This document shows positions 1 to 8,448 of a stretch of 64,000 bases of DNA, one piece after another. Source of the DNA: Rudaea sp. 3F27F6. Lineage in GTDB: Bacteria; Pseudomonadota; Gammaproteobacteria; Xanthomonadales; Rhodanobacteraceae. The DNA is taken from contig NZ_SCNG01000005.1 in the NCBI RefSeq assembly GCF_005503555.1, positions 186,001 to 250,000 on the forward strand, read 5' to 3'. Made by a program: the position numbers and the translations under genes. The notes beneath the pieces are model-generated. The model ran no database searches and was not told the origin of the DNA. It was given only the letters and a program-made list of their open reading frames with translations. Every line of letters starts with the position of its first letter. Position 1 is the stretch's first letter.

Positions 1-178
1 AGAGCGAGCAGGAGTGATCAAGCAGTGAGCGGTTCGCATTTCGGTCACGCCATTCAGGTTGTTGAGGTTGTTCAGTTTTCGGACGGGTCCTTTCCGCCAA
101 CCGGAACCCCAGCGGGAACGCAGAGCCGCAATTTGTGTGAATAGACGGTTCGAATTCGTTTCCCTTTCTTAACAATTC

Positions 179-709
179 ATGCCAATCGTCAATCGCCGTG
201 AGTTCGCTGAGCTCGTGGGCTACAGCCCGCGTCAGGTCGCGGACTACCTTGATCGCGGCATGCCATGCGAGCGCAGCGGAAAGAAAGGGGAGGCCGTCGA
301 GATCGATACGGCGAAAGCGATTCGCTGGATGATCGAGAACGTCCGCTTCGGCAGGCCCGTCTCGGATGATCGCGAGCGCTTGGCCGCAGCGCAGGCCGAT
401 AAGGCCGAATTCGAAAACGCCGTTCGTCGTGGCGAGTTCGTCTCGATCTCGATGCACGGCGAATTGTTGCGAAGGCTGGCTGGTGAGGTTGCAGGGCAGA
501 TGGCGGGGTTCCCCGGCCGCGTTGCGCCAACCGTCGCGAACATGAAGGACCCCGCGCTCGTACGCGCAAAGCTCATCGATGAATGCAATGACGTCCGCGA
601 CGCTGTCGCCGGAGTTCTCGGGATCATCGCCGCGCAGTTCGATGGCGCTGGCGATCGAGTACCGGGCAGCTCAGGCGATAGCGAAAGCGCCGCCGAAGAC
701 AACACCTGA
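179..709 (+). CDS. Phage terminase small subunit (Nu1-like)
   Basis: DNA-recognition subunit of the packaging motor. The 176-residue protein opens with a winged-helix-type segment (REFAELVGYSPRQVADYLDRG, residues 7-27), typical of lambda Nu1-like small terminases. A charged linker and a helical C-terminal part that would contact the large subunit follow. The start is the first ATG after an AT-rich leader, and the upstream 178 bases hold no gene. It is the first gene of the structural module, and its 3' end overlaps the likely start of the large subunit by 68 bases. The family assignment rests on the N-terminal motif, the size and the position next to a GpA-type terminase. Confidence 0.85.
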   Translation: MPIVNRREFAELVGYSPRQVADYLDRGMPCERSGKKGEAVEIDTAKAIRWMIENVRFGRPVSDDRERLAAAQADKAEFENAVRRGEFVSISMHGELLRRLAGEVAGQMAGFPGRVAPTVANMKDPALVRAKLIDECNDVRDAVAGVLGIIAAQFDGAGDRVPGSSGDSESAAEDNT

Positions 710-2588
710 TACGTGGGCTGATGCGAACCGGCGCCTACCTAAGGGAAGCGCTGAGCCCGGCAAGTGGAAGTCATCGAAGACCCCGTGGACGATCGCGATC
801 TGTCGGGCAGCGGTGAACCCGCGTGCTCGTCGCGTCGTGTTCTGTGAAGGATCGCAGGTCGCCAAGACCGAGACGATGTTCAACATCGCTGGGCACAAGC
901 TCGATACCGATCCGGCGCCGATGTTGTTCGTCGGTCCAACGAAGTCGAACGTGAGCACGGTAATTGAACCGAGGTTCTCGGAGATGCTGCGGCAAAGCGC
1001 TTCGCTGGATGCGAAGACGTTGAAGGGTAGGAAAGCAAAAACACTCGCGAAGCAGATTGCTGGTGTGTTGTTTCGCTTTGCGTGGGCAGGTTCGCCAACT
1101 GAATTGGCCTCGCAACCGGCGCATACAGTGCTCCTGGACGAGATCGATCGCATGAAGGCGATTCCGGGCGAAGGCGATGTCGTGTCGATTTCGGAAGCTC
1201 GAACGGCAACGTTCATTGATGGGCGCCTTGTCATCGGATCGAGTCCGACCGAAGGCACCGTCGACATCGAGCGCCATCCTGTCACGGGAATCGATCACTG
1301 GAAGGTCGCGCCGGGCGATGCGATTGCTTCGGCGATCTGGTCGCTATGGCAGGAAGGGACGCGGTTCGAGTGGGCGATTCCATGTCCACACTGTCATCGC
1401 TTCTTCGTGCCGCGGTTCCAATTGCTTCGCTGGCCGGAAGGAAGCACTCCAAGACGCGCGCTACTTGAGGCGCGACTGACATGCCAGCGGTGCGGCGCGG
1501 AGATTGAGGACGCCGACAAGTTCGCAATGAATGCGGGCGGTACGTTCCTAGCCTGGGGGCAGGATGTCGTCGGCTACGATCCGGCGCAGGCTGGACGTCC
1601 TTGGCATCGGCAGCTTGGCTTCGGCGATGAAAACGGCGAAGTGACCGGCGAAGTCGAGGAATCGGACATCCAGAGTTTCTGGGTATCCGGTCTCTGCTCG
1701 CCGTGGGTCTCGTTCGGACAGCGAGCTGCGGCTTGGCTGCGCGCGGTGCGTAGTGGCGATCAGGATCGTGTTCGCGCCGTACTCAATACCGGATTCGGCG
1801 AGCTCTACGCGCTGCGTGGCGACGCGCCGGCTTGGGAGGACGTGAGGTTAGGCTGCTCGATCGAATATGCCTATGGCCGTGTACCGCAGGATGCGCAGCT
1901 TCTTTTCTGCACGATCGACGTCCAAAAGAATCGCCTCGTTTATGTCGTGCGAGCTTGGGGACCGTCGTTCGAATCGTGGCTCGTTGAGAAGGGTGAGATC
2001 TACGGCGAAGGCGATACCGACAAACCTGACGTGTGGGAAAAGCTCGATCAGTTCGTGCTGCGTACGTGGGATGGCATGCCCCTACGGGCTTGCGCGGTCG
2101 ATTCAGGCTTTCGAACCGATCAGGTGTACTCGTGGTGTCTGAAATATGGCGCAATCGCATATGCGACCAAGGGCCGCGACAAGCCGAGCAAGATCTTCAA
2201 TAGCAACGAGATCAGCGTCAATGATCGTCACAAGCTGCAGCTTTGGACGATCGACGATAAGCATTTCAAGGGGTGGGTCCAGGCGCGCTTTAGTTGGCGC
2301 CCGGATCAGCCCGGAGCGTGGCACACACCGCAAGGCGAGTGGCCTGATCAAGAGGATTACTACCGGCAATTGGTCGCCGAGCAGCAATTGCGATTGCCAT
2401 CCGGCCGCGTGATGTGGATCGGCGGTCACAAGGCTCACGACTATCTTGATTGCGAGGCCATGCAAGCGTTTCTCGCACATGTACATGGCGTGGCAAATCT
2501 GCGTCCAGCAGGCTCGCCAGTGACCACGCAGACTGCGCGCATCGTTAGTAGGCCGACAGTTCGATCCACTGGTGTGCAGGTATTTTGA
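642..2588 (+). CDS. Phage terminase large subunit, GpA family
   Basis: Packaging ATPase/nuclease of a lambda-like phage. From the ATG at 642 the product is 648 residues. A Walker-A-like loop (EGSQVAKTE) lies at residues 69-77 and a Walker B segment (VLLDEIDRM) near 163-171. Two CxxC pairs (CPHC, CQRC) in the middle could bind a metal, and the C-terminal half carries the acidic residues expected of the nuclease domain. An in-frame ATG at 579 would add 21 residues, but these are low-complexity and coded inside the small-subunit gene, so 642 is preferred. No strong ribosome-binding site marks either start; translation may be coupled to the preceding gene. Confidence 0.92.
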   Translation: MALAIEYRAAQAIAKAPPKTTPDTWADANRRLPKGSAEPGKWKSSKTPWTIAICRAAVNPRARRVVFCEGSQVAKTETMFNIAGHKLDTDPAPMLFVGPTKSNVSTVIEPRFSEMLRQSASLDAKTLKGRKAKTLAKQIAGVLFRFAWAGSPTELASQPAHTVLLDEIDRMKAIPGEGDVVSISEARTATFIDGRLVIGSSPTEGTVDIERHPVTGIDHWKVAPGDAIASAIWSLWQEGTRFEWAIPCPHCHRFFVPRFQLLRWPEGSTPRRALLEARLTCQRCGAEIEDADKFAMNAGGTFLAWGQDVVGYDPAQAGRPWHRQLGFGDENGEVTGEVEESDIQSFWVSGLCSPWVSFGQRAAAWLRAVRSGDQDRVRAVLNTGFGELYALRGDAPAWEDVRLGCSIEYAYGRVPQDAQLLFCTIDVQKNRLVYVVRAWGPSFESWLVEKGEIYGEGDTDKPDVWEKLDQFVLRTWDGMPLRACAVDSGFRTDQVYSWCLKYGAIAYATKGRDKPSKIFNSNEISVNDRHKLQLWTIDDKHFKGWVQARFSWRPDQPGAWHTPQGEWPDQEDYYRQLVAEQQLRLPSGRVMWIGGHKAHDYLDCEAMQAFLAHVHGVANLRPAGSPVTTQTARIVSRPTVRSTGVQVF

Positions 2589-2596
2589 ACAGTAAC

Positions 2597-2614
2597 GACT
2601 GCCGTGAGGCAGCC
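2597..2614 (+). repeat. 18-nt intergenic stem-loop repeat, copy 1
   Basis: GACTGCCGTGAGGCAGCC forms a small hairpin (CTGCC / GGCAG, loop GTGA) between the terminase stop and the next start. An identical 18-base copy lies at 8384-8401. The GAGG in the loop and 3' arm could also serve as the ribosome-binding site of the gene starting at 2617. Confidence 0.6.
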
Positions 2615-2616
2615 AA

Positions 2617-2844
2617 ATGAGACCCATGGCGACCTATACCGAACGACTGGCGACCGTCCAGGCGGCGATTGACGACATTCTCACGACCGGCGTCAGTGTG
2701 CGCCTGAACAACAGGTCGCTAACGAAGGCCAATCTCACCGAACTGATGGCGCTTGAGCAGAGATATAGCTCGCTCGCTGCGATGGAGAATGCGGCGGCTA
2801 ACGGCGGCGGTCGAGCGCGTGTCACCTACGTGACGCCGCTATGA
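2617..2844 (+). CDS. gpW-like head-tail joining protein
   Basis: A 75-residue protein between the terminase and portal genes, the usual position of the lambda W gene. It begins with a helical segment (YTERLATVQAAIDDIL), has a short beta hairpin around SVRLNNRSLTKAN, and a second helix rich in Glu and Arg. This matches gpW/DUF6148-type head completion proteins, which plug the portal before tail attachment. A second ATG at 2626 is possible; the GAGG eight bases before 2617 favours the first. The stop overlaps the portal start by four bases, so the two genes are probably translationally coupled. The call comes mainly from size, fold pattern and position. Confidence 0.65.
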   Translation: MRPMATYTERLATVQAAIDDILTTGVSVRLNNRSLTKANLTELMALEQRYSSLAAMENAAANGGGRARVTYVTPL

Positions 2845-4577
2845 CCAGCGTGATCAATCGCGCGATTGCTCACATCGCGCCCGGCATCGCCGTCAAGCGT
2901 GAACTGGAGCGTCTGCGCTTCAAGTCGCTTGAGAATGCGGGCGCTATCGGAGCTACGGCCACTGGGGACGGTGCCAACTTCCGCGAAACGCGTTGGCCTG
3001 GCGCGTCGCGAGTCCTGCGAAGCATGGCTTCGTGGTTTGCGGCGCTGGGGAGTGGAACAAGCGATTTGAATCTGAGCGAGCAGCGCACCTTGCGTGCACG
3101 CTCTCGCGATGCAATTCGAGCCTTTCCGATCGCCCGTGCGGCAATGACTCGAGCGCGAACAAACATTGTCGGGACGGGACTCATCTGCCGTCCGAGCGTG
3201 GATTACGTGACGTTGGGAATCACTGCGGACGAAGCGGAGGCCCTCAACTCGCAACTGCAGGCGTCTTGGGAGCGTTGGGCGGAAGACGCGCTCGAATGCG
3301 ATGCTGAAGCAACCTTGGACTTCTATGGCCTGCAGAGCCTCGCTGTCTTCTCGGCGATGCTGAGCGGCGACTGCATTGCGCTCACGCCGTGGGTCGAGCG
3401 CCAGGGCGGCGTCTCCGGGCTCAAGGTGCAACTGATCGAGGCGGACCGGCTCGAAACACCCGAGCAGCAACCGGACCGCGCCGGGCTGATCAACGGCGTC
3501 GCACTCGACGATCTGGGCGCGCCGGTCGGCTACTGGATTCGCAGCAATCACCCGGGCGATGCGCTGATCACACAGCAGCCGCCGACCTGGACTTTCCACC
3601 CGGCATTTGGCGAGGAAACCGGGCGCCGGCGTGTGATGCACATCTGGAACGATAAGGAACGGCCGGGGCAGGTCCGCGGCGCACCGTTTCTTGCTCCGAT
3701 TCTTGAACCGCTTCGGCAACTCTCGAAATGGACTGACAACGAACTGATGGCCGCCGTCATCTCGGCCATGTTCACGGTCTTCATCGAGAAGGGACAGGAT
3801 GTCCTCGATCCGAACGGTAATGCCCTCAGCGCCTTTGGTGGCGTGCCGGCTGGACCGACGGCGACGGGTCAAGTGGATCAGTCTACGCTCGTGCCGCCCG
3901 TTCCGGCGCAGAACGTCGCGCTCGGCAACGGCGCGGTCATTGAATTGGCGAACGGTGACAAGGCGAATTTCGCCAATCCTGCTCGACCCAATGCGCAGTT
4001 CGATCCGTTCTTTGTCGCCATGGTCAAGCAGATGGGCGCATCACTCGAAATGCCGAGCGATGAAATTCTGCTGACCTACGCCGGAAGCTATACCGCAGCG
4101 CGCGCGGCCATGTTGCAGGCATGGCGGTTCTATACAGGCCGTCGCGCACGCACGGTGCAGCAGTTCTGCGATCCGATTTATGGGTTGCGGTTAGACGAAG
4201 AGGTCGCAACGGGGCGCATTCGCTTGCCGGGCTATTCGGACCCGATTCGTCGACGGGCTTATTCACGGTGCGTCTGGATTGGTCCAGCACGCGGCGCGAT
4301 GGATGAACTCAAGGAAGCACAGGCGGCCGAGAAGCGCATTGCGATCGGTGTCAGCAACGAATCGATCGAATGCGCAGCGATGACAGGTGAGTCTCGCGAC
4401 GCCGTATACGACCAGCAGGTTCGCGAGATCAATCAGCGCAAGCGCGACCAAACGTGGGAACTGCGTCCGACGGGTGTCGTTCGTTACACCCCAATCGACA
4501 ATCCAGACGGTACACCGGTCACGCCGAGCGACCCGGCAGAAGCCGATAACCCCGAAGACCCGGAGCAGCAGGAATGA
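2841..4577 (+). CDS. Phage portal protein, lambda (GpB) family
   Basis: A 578-residue portal, the dodecameric ring through which DNA enters the head. The features are those of lambda-family portals: an N-terminal arm, the RARSRDAIRAFPIARAAMTRARTNIVGTGL region, a VQLIEADRLETP segment, and a conserved HIWNDKERPGQVRGAPFLAP core near residues 265-290. The end of the core reads MPSDEILLTYAGSYTAARAAMLQAWRFY, followed by an acidic proline-rich tail. It starts inside the gpW-like gene (4-base overlap) and ends overlapping the protease gene by four bases. The frame is intact throughout. Confidence 0.95.
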   Translation: MTSVINRAIAHIAPGIAVKRELERLRFKSLENAGAIGATATGDGANFRETRWPGASRVLRSMASWFAALGSGTSDLNLSEQRTLRARSRDAIRAFPIARAAMTRARTNIVGTGLICRPSVDYVTLGITADEAEALNSQLQASWERWAEDALECDAEATLDFYGLQSLAVFSAMLSGDCIALTPWVERQGGVSGLKVQLIEADRLETPEQQPDRAGLINGVALDDLGAPVGYWIRSNHPGDALITQQPPTWTFHPAFGEETGRRRVMHIWNDKERPGQVRGAPFLAPILEPLRQLSKWTDNELMAAVISAMFTVFIEKGQDVLDPNGNALSAFGGVPAGPTATGQVDQSTLVPPVPAQNVALGNGAVIELANGDKANFANPARPNAQFDPFFVAMVKQMGASLEMPSDEILLTYAGSYTAARAAMLQAWRFYTGRRARTVQQFCDPIYGLRLDEEVATGRIRLPGYSDPIRRRAYSRCVWIGPARGAMDELKEAQAAEKRIAIGVSNESIECAAMTGESRDAVYDQQVREINQRKRDQTWELRPTGVVRYTPIDNPDGTPVTPSDPAEADNPEDPEQQE

Positions 4578-5418
4578 TTCGCGCTTTCGATGTGGCATGC
4601 GCTCAGCACTGGCTGATCTTGCCCGATGCGCTCGAACGGATCCTCGCGATCTGCGAGCGGGATTTCAGTCACGAGGCCCTGGCGCAATTGCAAGGCAAGC
4701 CACTCGACAACACGCGCACCGTTGAGAAACGAGCAAACGGAATTGCTGTGGTGCCGATCGCCGGGCCGATCATGCGGTACTCGAACATCTTCACGGAGAT
4801 TTCCGGCGCGACGTCGACGCAGGTTCTCGCGACCGACATCCGTACCGCGCTCGACGACCCGACCGTGACGGGAATCGTGCTCAACATCGATTCTCCGGGC
4901 GGCGACGCGCGGGGAATCAACGAGATGTCCGACGTCATCCATTCGGCGCGCGGAACAAAGCCGATCGTCGCCTATGCCGGTGGCACGATGGCGAGTACAG
5001 CGTATTGGATTGGCTCAGCCGCCGACACGGTCGTTGCAGACGACACAGCTTTGCTGGGATCGATTGGGTCGTCTCGACTATCGAGGATACGAGCGAACGC
5101 GATGCCAAGTCAGGACGCCGCACCTATCAGATAGTCAGCACGAACGCGCCGAACAAGCGCCCAGACCCCACTACCGAAGCGGGACGTGCGCAGTTCCAGG
5201 CCGTCGTCGACGCCCTGGAAGAAGCCTTCCTTGAGAAGGTTGCGCGCAATCGAGGTGTCGCGGTGGGTTATGTCAAATCGAATTTCGGCAAGGGTGGCGT
5301 GCTCGTCGGTAAAGACGCCGTGAACGCTGGAATGGCTGACCGGCTCGGGTCGCTCGAATCGGTCATTTCTCAACTCGCTGCCAAAGCGAAACTGAAACAA
5401 CGAGGTCTAATTCAATGA
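4574..5418 (+). pseudogene. Capsid-assembly protease, S49 (gpC-like), frameshifted
   Basis: Head maturation protease of the SppA/S49 family. The first frame (4574-5134) carries the substrate-binding NIDSPGGDARG motif and the catalytic-serine segment GGTMASTAYWIGSAAD, then breaks off after LLGSIG. The rest (VVSTIEDTSERDAKSG to the stop at 5418) is one frame back, and the two meet at 5066-5068 in a GGG run. One missing G there would restore a normal ~280-residue protein. The join does not look like a classical X XXY YYZ slippery heptamer, so a real 1-base deletion or a sequencing error is more likely than programmed frameshifting. The downstream gene starts four bases inside the repaired frame. 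Confidence 0.85.
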
Positions 5419-5870
5419 GTAACGAATCGATTACCGTCACGAACGATGCGGACTACCGCACGGCGCTCAACGCCGGCTACAAACCCGAGAACATCAAGAT
5501 TTCCGCCCCCGACAATTCGGCAGCTATCGAGGCTGCTCGAAGAGAGGGTGTTGAATCCGGCAAAGCCGATGGCCTGAGAGAAGGCCGTGAGCTGGGCGCG
5601 ACGGCGGAGCGCGAACGCGTTAAAGGGATCAACGATCTGCATGTTGCCGGTTTCGAAGCCGAGCGTGATGCAGCCGTTGCGGCCGGCACATCGATTGCGG
5701 ACTACGCAGTCGTGCAGGCCAAGGCGATCAAGGATCGCGGCATCACAGTTGATGCGATGAAGCGTGATTCCAAAGGTGCTCCGCATGCCGCGCCAGGCGA
5801 TCCAACAGCGGGAGCGAGTTCGTGGGATCGCATCGTCGACCGCCACAAAGCCAAGGCCAAAGCGGCCTAA
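5415..5870 (+). CDS. Probable head scaffolding protein
   Basis: A 151-residue, highly charged and mostly helical protein between the S49 protease and the decoration protein. In lambda-like phages this is where the scaffold (Nu3) is found, often overlapping the protease. Residues 35-75 look like a coiled coil (AAIEAARREGVESGKADGLREGRELGATAERERV in parts), and the C-terminus is Lys/Ala rich (RHKAKAKAA), as in scaffold tails that bind capsid protein. The role is inferred from position and composition. It overlaps the protease end by four bases. Confidence 0.55.
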   Translation: MSNESITVTNDADYRTALNAGYKPENIKISAPDNSAAIEAARREGVESGKADGLREGRELGATAERERVKGINDLHVAGFEAERDAAVAAGTSIADYAVVQAKAIKDRGITVDAMKRDSKGAPHAAPGDPTAGASSWDRIVDRHKAKAKAA

Positions 5871-5923
5871 TTCCATCTTCTCTCGCCGCGAGGCGACGTA
5901 TTCCCAACTAGACGGAGAAAGCC

Positions 5924-6298
5924 ATGCCTGTTTTGAACGAAACCCTCCACGCCGGCGGCTTCTTGCTGTCCGGAAACTACGATGGCAGCAAGATTTCAGT
6001 CGATCAGATCGTCATCGCATCCGGCGCTGGTGTTCTTGCCACTGGCGCCGTGCTCGGCAAGATCACCGCTTCCGGCAAGTTCACTGTCCTTGCTCCGGGC
6101 GCGAGCGACGGCAGTCAGATCGCTGCCGGCATCCTGTGGGCGTCTGTCGACGCGACCTCGGCCGATGCGGTCGCCACCGCAGTCACCCGTGACGCCGAAG
6201 TCACTGGCGGCGAGTTGACGTGGCCCGGCGGCATCACCGGTCCGCAGAAGACGACTGCCATCGGCCAGCTCGCAGTCAACGCGGTCGTCGTTCGATAG
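5924..6298 (+). CDS. Head decoration protein, lambda gpD-like
   Basis: A 124-residue head-stabilising protein immediately before the major capsid gene. The N-terminus LNETLHAGGFLLS, the central GAVLGKIT and the late AAGILWASVDAT follow the gpD pattern, where trimers sit on the expanded capsid. A clear purine-rich site (GGAGAAAG) precedes the ATG, and the same GACGGAGAAA leader precedes the capsid gene. A rho-independent-like hairpin follows the stop, so this gene may close one transcription segment before the highly expressed capsid gene. Confidence 0.8.
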   Translation: MPVLNETLHAGGFLLSGNYDGSKISVDQIVIASGAGVLATGAVLGKITASGKFTVLAPGASDGSQIAAGILWASVDATSADAVATAVTRDAEVTGGELTWPGGITGPQKTTAIGQLAVNAVVVR

Positions 6299-6322
6299 CC
6301 CACATTGATCCCAACCCCTGCC

Positions 6323-6350
6323 AGGCCCGCTTGTCGGGCCTTTCTATTTT
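6323..6350 (+). terminator. Hairpin terminator between decoration and capsid genes
   Basis: AGGCCCG (6323-6329) pairs with CGGGCCT (6335-6341) around a 5-base loop and is followed by TTCTATTTT. It probably attenuates rather than stops transcription, since the capsid gene lies 47 bases further on in the same direction. Confidence 0.6.
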
Positions 6351-6396
6351 CACGCTCGCCGTGACGGCGAAAAATCCCATCTGACGGAGAAAAACC

Positions 6397-7422
6397 ATGG
6401 CTTCGATTGACGTCTTCAAAGGCGACGCGTTTACGACCTTCGAACTTACGCAGGCAATCAATAACGTTCCGTACATCCCCAACTTCTTGCAGTCGCTCGA
6501 TATCTTCGAGGCGGTACCGGTCCGTACCGAAGCGTTTGCGATCGAGCAGCGCGACAATGTTCTGAATCTGGTTCAGACCTCGCCACGCGGTGCACCGGCA
6601 ACGGCTCGGACTGACAACGGCCGCTCGCTGCGCTACTTCCCGACGGTCCGCGTCGCGAACAAGGATCGGCTCAACGCGTCGGAGATTCAGAACATCCGTG
6701 CGTTTGGGTCCGACAGCGAGCTCATGCAGGTACAAGAAGAGGTGCTGCGCAAGCTCACCAATCTGCGCAATGACCAGAATCTAACGCATGAGAACATGCG
6801 TCTCGGCGCGATCCAGGGCATCGTGAAGGATGCTGACGGAACGACGATCCGCAACTGGTATACCGAGTTTGGCGTGTCGCAACCGGCAGAAGTGAGCTTC
6901 TCGTTTTCCTCTGCGACCGCCGCAAACGGAACTATCCGCGGTCAGTGCGCCGCGATCGTTCGCGCAACGGCTCGTGCATCGAAGGGTGCATGGATCGATG
7001 GACGGTCCTACGTCATGGGTCTTTGTGACGACACCTTCTTCGACGCTCTCGTCGGGAACGCGGAAACGCGCGCCACGTACCTCAACCAAGCCCAAGCAGC
7101 AGAGTTGCGTACGGGTACGGCCTTCCAGACCTTCGTCTACGGCGGTATCACGTTCGTGAACTATCGCGGCACGGACGACAACACCACCGTGGCTGTGCCT
7201 AACGGGAAGTGCAAGTTTTTCCCCGTCAACGCGCCGGGCGTGTTCAAGCAGGCCATGTCTCCCGGTGAATCGTTCGATTGGGTCAACACCCCGGGGCAGC
7301 CGTTCTATGCGCTGCAGATTCCGGACGACGATCGCAACATGTTCGTCGATCTGGAAATCTACAGCTACCCGCTATACGTCTGCACGAAGCCGCTCATGCT
7401 GCAGCGTGGCACTGCGGCCTGA
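6397..7422 (+). CDS. Major capsid protein (gpE-like)
   Basis: A 341-residue protein with the HK97-fold signature of lambda gpE-type capsids. The N-terminus reads FTTFELTQAINNVPYIPNFL, followed by RTEAFAIEQRDN and the TSPRGAPATART loop. The region around NLRNDQNLTHENMRLGAIQGIVKDADG corresponds to the spine helix, and the C-terminal part includes VQ-free beta strands ending in the conserved YVCTKPLMLQRG. Length and position after the decoration protein agree. A strong GGAG site precedes the start. The stop overlaps the start of the next small gene by one base (TGATG). Confidence 0.93.
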   Translation: MASIDVFKGDAFTTFELTQAINNVPYIPNFLQSLDIFEAVPVRTEAFAIEQRDNVLNLVQTSPRGAPATARTDNGRSLRYFPTVRVANKDRLNASEIQNIRAFGSDSELMQVQEEVLRKLTNLRNDQNLTHENMRLGAIQGIVKDADGTTIRNWYTEFGVSQPAEVSFSFSSATAANGTIRGQCAAIVRATARASKGAWIDGRSYVMGLCDDTFFDALVGNAETRATYLNQAQAAELRTGTAFQTFVYGGITFVNYRGTDDNTTVAVPNGKCKFFPVNAPGVFKQAMSPGESFDWVNTPGQPFYALQIPDDDRNMFVDLEIYSYPLYVCTKPLMLQRGTAA

Positions 7423-7604
7423 TGAAGATGTTCAAGCACAAGCACAACCGACCGGCGGAAACGCCGGTCTCCTTCCCGCTAGCGAACGAATCGATTCCCG
7501 ATCCCGTCCCGCTGCTTACAGAAATCCGCGATCTGCTCAAAGACATGCGTGATGAGCAGAAGTGGTTGCGCGAACAGCTCGTCCGCAATGGGGTTGTGTT
7601 GTGA
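7422..7604 (+). CDS. Small phage protein of unknown function
   Basis: A 60-residue protein whose ATG overlaps the capsid stop codon (TGATG) and whose own stop overlaps the next GTG start (GTGA). The C-terminal half (LTEIRDLLKDMRDEQKWLREQLVRN) is a predicted amphipathic helix or coiled coil. The tight overlaps on both sides support translation. No family is recognised; a capsid-tail junction accessory role is possible from position alone. Confidence 0.6.
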   Translation: MKMFKHKHNRPAETPVSFPLANESIPDPVPLLTEIRDLLKDMRDEQKWLREQLVRNGVVL

Positions 7605-7921
7605 CGAATGCGGCCATTGCTCGTATTGATGCTGCTGTCTTCGCTTCGTTGCGGCGAGCCGGCTTGGCCGATGCGGCGACTTATCAGGACGAGCTAGGAA
7701 CGGTCCCATGCACTGTCGTTCTGGAGCGAGATATCCAAGAACTCGGCGATATCGGCCAAGTGATCGGACAGCGCACTGTCGCGACCTTCCAACTCGTCGA
7801 AGTGCCCCGGCCGAAGCGCGGGGCGACCCTGTCAATCGGCTCCGAGACGTGGGCACTCGAAAAGCCGGTACAAGGCCAGTGTGACGAATCCAGCGAGCAA
7901 TGGGTGCTGAACGATGGCTAG
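7601..7921 (+). CDS. Head-tail joining protein, gpFII-like
   Basis: A 106-residue protein from the GTG at 7601. An ATG 39 bases upstream is in frame but lies in the preceding gene, and the GTGA overlap favours 7601. The sequence resembles the FII connector family: an N-terminal helix (AAIARIDAAVFASLRRAG), then beta strands including FQLVEVPRPKRGATLSIGSETWALEKP, the pattern seen in gpFII where a positioned loop precedes the final strands. Such proteins add to the portal-gpW plug and form the tail docking surface. The stop lies 8 bases inside the following gene. Confidence 0.6.
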   Translation: MTNAAIARIDAAVFASLRRAGLADAATYQDELGTVPCTVVLERDIQELGDIGQVIGQRTVATFQLVEVPRPKRGATLSIGSETWALEKPVQGQCDESSEQWVLNDG

Positions 7922-8357
7922 CACTGACCCGATCACCTGGCAGCTTGCCCTGGCTGTGCAGGCGCAACTGCAGCTGATTCGCAAGGTCAATGGGTACTTC
8001 ACCGACATCGGCGACCTGGTGTTGCTTGAGGAATCGGTGACTCCGACCAAGGACCAGATTCCTGTCGTGGTCGACGTGAACACGTCGCGGCTTTCGACCG
8101 ATCCGAATGTGAATCGACGTCAGCGTTCCATCAGCTTCACGATCGAGGCGGCCGTGAAAGCTTCTCTGAGCAACGCCAAGCAATTGGCTCACCAGATAGT
8201 CGGCGATGTCGAATCGGCGTTCTCGAAGCCGCAGGCGTCCATCACGGGCATTGCAAATGCGAAACTCACCGATTCAACGATTCTGAAACGGCCCGACGGG
8301 CTCGATGCCATCGTGGTCCAGTTCAACGGCACGGCGAACTATCTGCCGCGCACCTAA
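7914..8357 (+). CDS. Tail terminator / minor tail protein (gpU-like)
   Basis: A 147-residue protein between the connector and the tail-tube gene, where lambda has gpU. It has an N-terminal helix (ITWQLALAVQAQLQLIRKVNGY), a central strand-rich part with VVDVNTSRLSTDPNVNRRQRSISF, and ends in a segment that could form the ring interface (LDAIVVQFNGTANYLPRT). Such proteins cap the tail tube and set the joining surface to the head. The assignment is by position, length and secondary-structure pattern; no signature motif is diagnostic. Confidence 0.5.
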   Translation: MASTDPITWQLALAVQAQLQLIRKVNGYFTDIGDLVLLEESVTPTKDQIPVVVDVNTSRLSTDPNVNRRQRSISFTIEAAVKASLSNAKQLAHQIVGDVESAFSKPQASITGIANAKLTDSTILKRPDGLDAIVVQFNGTANYLPRT

Positions 8358-8383
8358 CTATTTCGGTCTACCCGAAACCAGCC

Positions 8384-8401
8384 GACTGCCGTGAGGCAGC
8401 C
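8384..8401 (+). repeat. 18-nt intergenic stem-loop repeat, copy 2
   Basis: Identical in all 18 positions to 2597-2614 and again located just after a stop codon, here before the tail-tube gene. It is preceded by a second small inverted repeat (TTTCGGTCTACCCGAAA, 8361-8377). Confidence 0.6.
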
Positions 8402-8448
8402 GATCAGACCGTCGCGAGACGGCCATTTATCCTTTTGGAGGTTTCAAC

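Noticed and set aside
5041..5080. Programmed -1 frameshifting in the protease
   Set aside because: No slippery heptamer and no clear downstream structure; a missing base explains it better.
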